Assembly: GCA_003153935.1 (NCBI GenBank)
Contig: PMCA01000020.1
Span: 21,236 to 37,046, forward strand
DNA length: 15,811 bases
Origin: Elusimicrobiota bacterium
Lineage (GTDB): Bacteria; CAYTYR01; UBA6262
Reading direction: 5' to 3'
A program made the translations under genes and the position numbers. The first letter of the stretch is position 1, and each line of letters starts with the position of its first letter. A model generated the notes under the pieces. It did not search any database and was not told the DNA's origin. It worked only from the letters and a program-made list of their open reading frames with translations. This document shows, piece by piece, positions 13,708-15,811 of this stretch.

Positions 13708-14916
13708 ATGACTGAGCAAATAAAGAAGGTAGTGCTGGCCTACTCCGGTGGGCTGGACACCTCGATCATTATCCATTGGCTGAAGAAGAACTATCACTGC
13801 GAAGTGATCGCTTTCGCCGCTAACGTGGGCCAGAACGAAGAGCTGAGCGGCCTGAAGCAGAAAGCTCTTAAAACCGGCGCCAGTAAGATCTACATTTTGG
13901 ACCTGCGTAAAGAATTCGTCGAGGAATACCTCTGGCCGATGTTAAAGGCCGGGGCTATTTACGAAGATAAATACCTGTTGGGCACCAGCATCGCCCGTCC
14001 CCTGATCGCCAAAGCGCAAATGGAGATCGCCAAGAAGGAGAAAGCCGACGCAGTGGCCCATGGCTGCACGGGTAAGGGTAACGACCAGCTGCGTTTTGAG
14101 CTGACCTTTAAAGCCATCGATCCTAAAGTGAAGATCATTGCCCCCTGGCGCATCTGGGACCTGAAATCCCGTGAAGACGAGATCAAGTACGCTAACAAGC
14201 ACGGTATTCCCGTGCCCGTCACCAAAAAGAAACCGTATTCCAGCGATCGTAATCTCTGGCATATCAGCTTCGAAGGCGGCATTTTGGAAGATCCCTGGCG
14301 TGAACCTACCGAGGATATGTTCCTGTTGAGCGTGGCTCCGGAGAAAGCGCCGAATAAGCCGACCTATGTAGAGATCGGGTTCGTTAAAGGTATACCGGTC
14401 AGTATCAACGGGACCAAATATGACGGAGTGGAATTGATAGAAAAGCTGAACAAGATTGGCGGCGCCAATGGGATCGGCCGCGTGGATATAGTGGAAAACC
14501 GCGTGGTCGGAATGAAGTCGCGCGGCGTTTACGAGACACCGGGCGGGACCATATTAATGACCGCGCACCAGGCCTTGGAGTCGATCTGCCTGGACCGCCA
14601 GACTACCGTCTGGAAAAAGATGGTCAGCGAGAAATACGCCGAGCTGGTCTACGCGGGATTCTGGTTCACGCCTTTACGCGAGGCCCTGGACGCTTTTATC
14701 GATAAGACCCAGGTTAACGTGACCGGCAAGGTGCGCATCAAGCTTTATAAGGGGAACTGCCAGGTAGCCGGGCGCCAGGCGGAGAAGTCGCTGTACCAGC
14801 CGGACCTGGCCACTTTTGAGGAAGACGCGGTTTATGACCAGAAAGACGCCACCGGGTTCATCAATCTCCTGGGGCTGCCGCTGAAAGTACAGGCACTGAT
14901 AAATAAAAAGAAGTGA
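13708..14916 (+). CDS. argG: Argininosuccinate synthase
   Basis: A 402-residue cytoplasmic enzyme of the usual length that joins citrulline and aspartate with ATP to make argininosuccinate, the penultimate step of arginine synthesis. The N-terminal ATP-pyrophosphatase loop is seen as AYSGGLDTS at 11-19. The second signature, [14 protein letters not shown], begins at 118; Cys120 takes the place of the more usual alanine. [11 protein letters not shown] and RKKPYS-like [13 protein letters not shown] are also typical. TAGGAG at 13696-13701 supports the start. argH follows 44 bp downstream, with no terminator between. The promoter ahead of the tRNA cluster may also serve this gene, linking it to tRNA-Arg; no ArgR-type operator was recognised. 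Confidence 0.97.
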   Translation: MTEQIKKVVLAYSGGLDTSIIIHWLKKNYHCEVIAFAANVGQNEELSGLKQKALKTGASKIYILDLRKEFVEEYLWPMLKAGAIYEDKYLLGTSIARPLIAKAQMEIAKKEKADAVAHGCTGKGNDQLRFELTFKAIDPKVKIIAPWRIWDLKSREDEIKYANKHGIPVPVTKKKPYSSDRNLWHISFEGGILEDPWREPTEDMFLLSVAPEKAPNKPTYVEIGFVKGIPVSINGTKYDGVELIEKLNKIGGANGIGRVDIVENRVVGMKSRGVYETPGGTILMTAHQALESICLDRQTTVWKKMVSEKYAELVYAGFWFTPLREALDAFIDKTQVNVTGKVRIKLYKGNCQVAGRQAEKSLYQPDLATFEEDAVYDQKDATGFINLLGLPLKVQALINKKK

Positions 14917-14960
14917 GAAGTTAACTTAACACTTAAAACTGTTCTAAATAGAGGGTTTAT

Positions 14961-15811
14961 ATGAAAAAGTTATGGTCCGGGCGCTTTAGCCAGGAAACCA
15001 GCAAACAATGCGAAGATTTCACCGCTTCGATCCAGGTGGATAAGCGTCTTTACGCTTATGACATCCAGGGCAGCCTGGCGCACGCCAAGATGCTGGCGGC
15101 CTGTCATATCATTTCCCGGCAGGACGCGGCCAAGATCAGCGCCGGACTCAAACAGATACTAAAGGAGATCGAGCAGGGGAAGTTTAATTTTAAGCAATCC
15201 GACGAAGACATACATATGGCTATCGAGAAGAAACTGATCGCCAAGACCGGCGCCGTGGGTGAGAAACTCCATACCGCCCGTTCTCGTAACGACCAGGTTC
15301 TCCTGGACGTGCGCCTTTACCTGCGCGCGGAGACCGCGACCATCATCGGGTTGGTCACTGATTTCCAAAAAGTCATCCTGCGCGTAGCGGAAAAAAATAT
15401 GGGCGTGATTATGCCCGGCTTTACCCATTTACAGCACGCCCAGCCGCTGTTATTCAGCCATTATTTGCTGGCTTACTACTTTATGCTGAAGCGTGACAAA
15501 GAACGCCTCACCGAGTGTCTGGAACGCATCAATGTCCTGCCACTGGGAGTAGGGGCTTTGTCCGGCGTCAATTATCCGGTCAAGCGTGAGCTGACGGCTA
15601 AGTTACTGGGTTTCCCGCGGGTCAGTGATAATAGCGTGGACACGGTGAGCGACCGCGATTTTATCATTGAATTCCTGAGTAATTCCGCCTTGCTGGTCAT
15701 GCATTTATCCCGCCTGGCCGAAGAGCTGGTGCTCTGGAGCTCAAGTGAATTTGAGTTCGTGGAACTATCCGACGAATACTGCACTGGCTCTTCCATCATG
15801 CCGCAAAAGAA
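14961..15811 (+). CDS. argH: Argininosuccinate lyase (N-terminal part, cut by window edge)
   Basis: The gene opens at ATG 14961, five bases after GAGGG at 14951-14955, and stays open to the window end (283 codons plus two bases). The enzyme splits argininosuccinate into arginine and fumarate in the cytoplasm and belongs to the fumarase/aspartase superfamily. Visible signatures are the N-terminal KLWSGRF, then TARSRNDQV near residue 105-113, GFTHLQHAQP near 152-162, and GSSIMPQK at 276-283, the flexible loop that holds the catalytic serine. The sequence ends within that last motif, so about 170-190 residues should lie beyond the window. It forms an operon with argG. No damage is visible. Confidence 0.97.
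   Translation, partial: MKKLWSGRFSQETSKQCEDFTASIQVDKRLYAYDIQGSLAHAKMLAACHIISRQDAAKISAGLKQILKEIEQGKFNFKQSDEDIHMAIEKKLIAKTGAVGEKLHTARSRNDQVLLDVRLYLRAETATIIGLVTDFQKVILRVAEKNMGVIMPGFTHLQHAQPLLFSHYLLAYYFMLKRDKERLTECLERINVLPLGVGALSGVNYPVKRELTAKLLGFPRVSDNSVDTVSDRDFIIEFLSNSALLVMHLSRLAEELVLWSSSEFEFVELSDEYCTGSSIMPQK

Noticed and set aside
1-15811. CRISPR arrays, insertion sequences, transposases or prophage genes
   Set aside because: No regularly spaced repeats, terminal inverted repeats with a transposase, or integrase-like frames were seen.

Overview
The window looks like chromosomal DNA from an uncultured Gram-negative bacterium. A TonB-dependent outer-membrane receptor and Sec-exported periplasmic proteins imply an outer membrane. 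The mix of orphan signalling genes, dispersed hairpin repeats and tRNA genes scattered among protein genes would suit the Omnitrophota or a neighbouring PVC/Elusimicrobia-like lineage, but this is a guess from overall feel; no rRNA or other taxonomic marker is present. Nearly all genes lie on the + strand.

Layout. (1) 1-873: the 3' end of a tRNA cut by the window edge, a stand-alone receiver-domain response regulator, tRNA-Arg(UCU), a short inverted/tandem repeat, and tRNA-His(GUG). (2) 942-2959: an exported PIG-L/LmbE-type zinc deacetylase translationally coupled (ATGA overlap) to a GNAT acetyltransferase. (3) 2931-7157: a promoter overlapping the GNAT stop codon, then a KimA-like APC-superfamily transporter followed 3 bp later by an OmpR-type regulator and a HAMP/HisKA histidine kinase. 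(4) 7288-7570: a tiny secreted Thr/Lys-rich protein with its own strong terminator. (5) 7572-13165: a structured leader holding a small TTG-start ORF that runs through an intrinsic terminator, then four closely spaced genes: periplasmic binding protein (PF04392 type), TonB-dependent receptor, a second copy of the binding protein, and a membrane HAMP/HD-GYP cyclic-di-GMP phosphodiesterase. (6) 13208-15811: a near-consensus extended -10 promoter, about 165 nt of highly structured but unrecognised RNA, tRNA-Arg(CCG), tRNA-Lys(CUU), tRNA-Leu(UAG), then argG and the start of argH (cut by the window edge).

How the genes may work together. The most unusual unit is region 5. Two paralogous binding proteins bracket an outer-membrane receptor, no ABC permease or ATPase lies nearby, and the last gene is a transmembrane c-di-GMP phosphodiesterase. 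This reads as a sensing circuit: ligand uptake across the outer membrane, periplasmic capture, and transmission to an HD-GYP output. That function is inference. The leader attenuator in front of it and the structured RNA in front of the tRNA/argGH group are the two best candidates for undescribed RNA elements.
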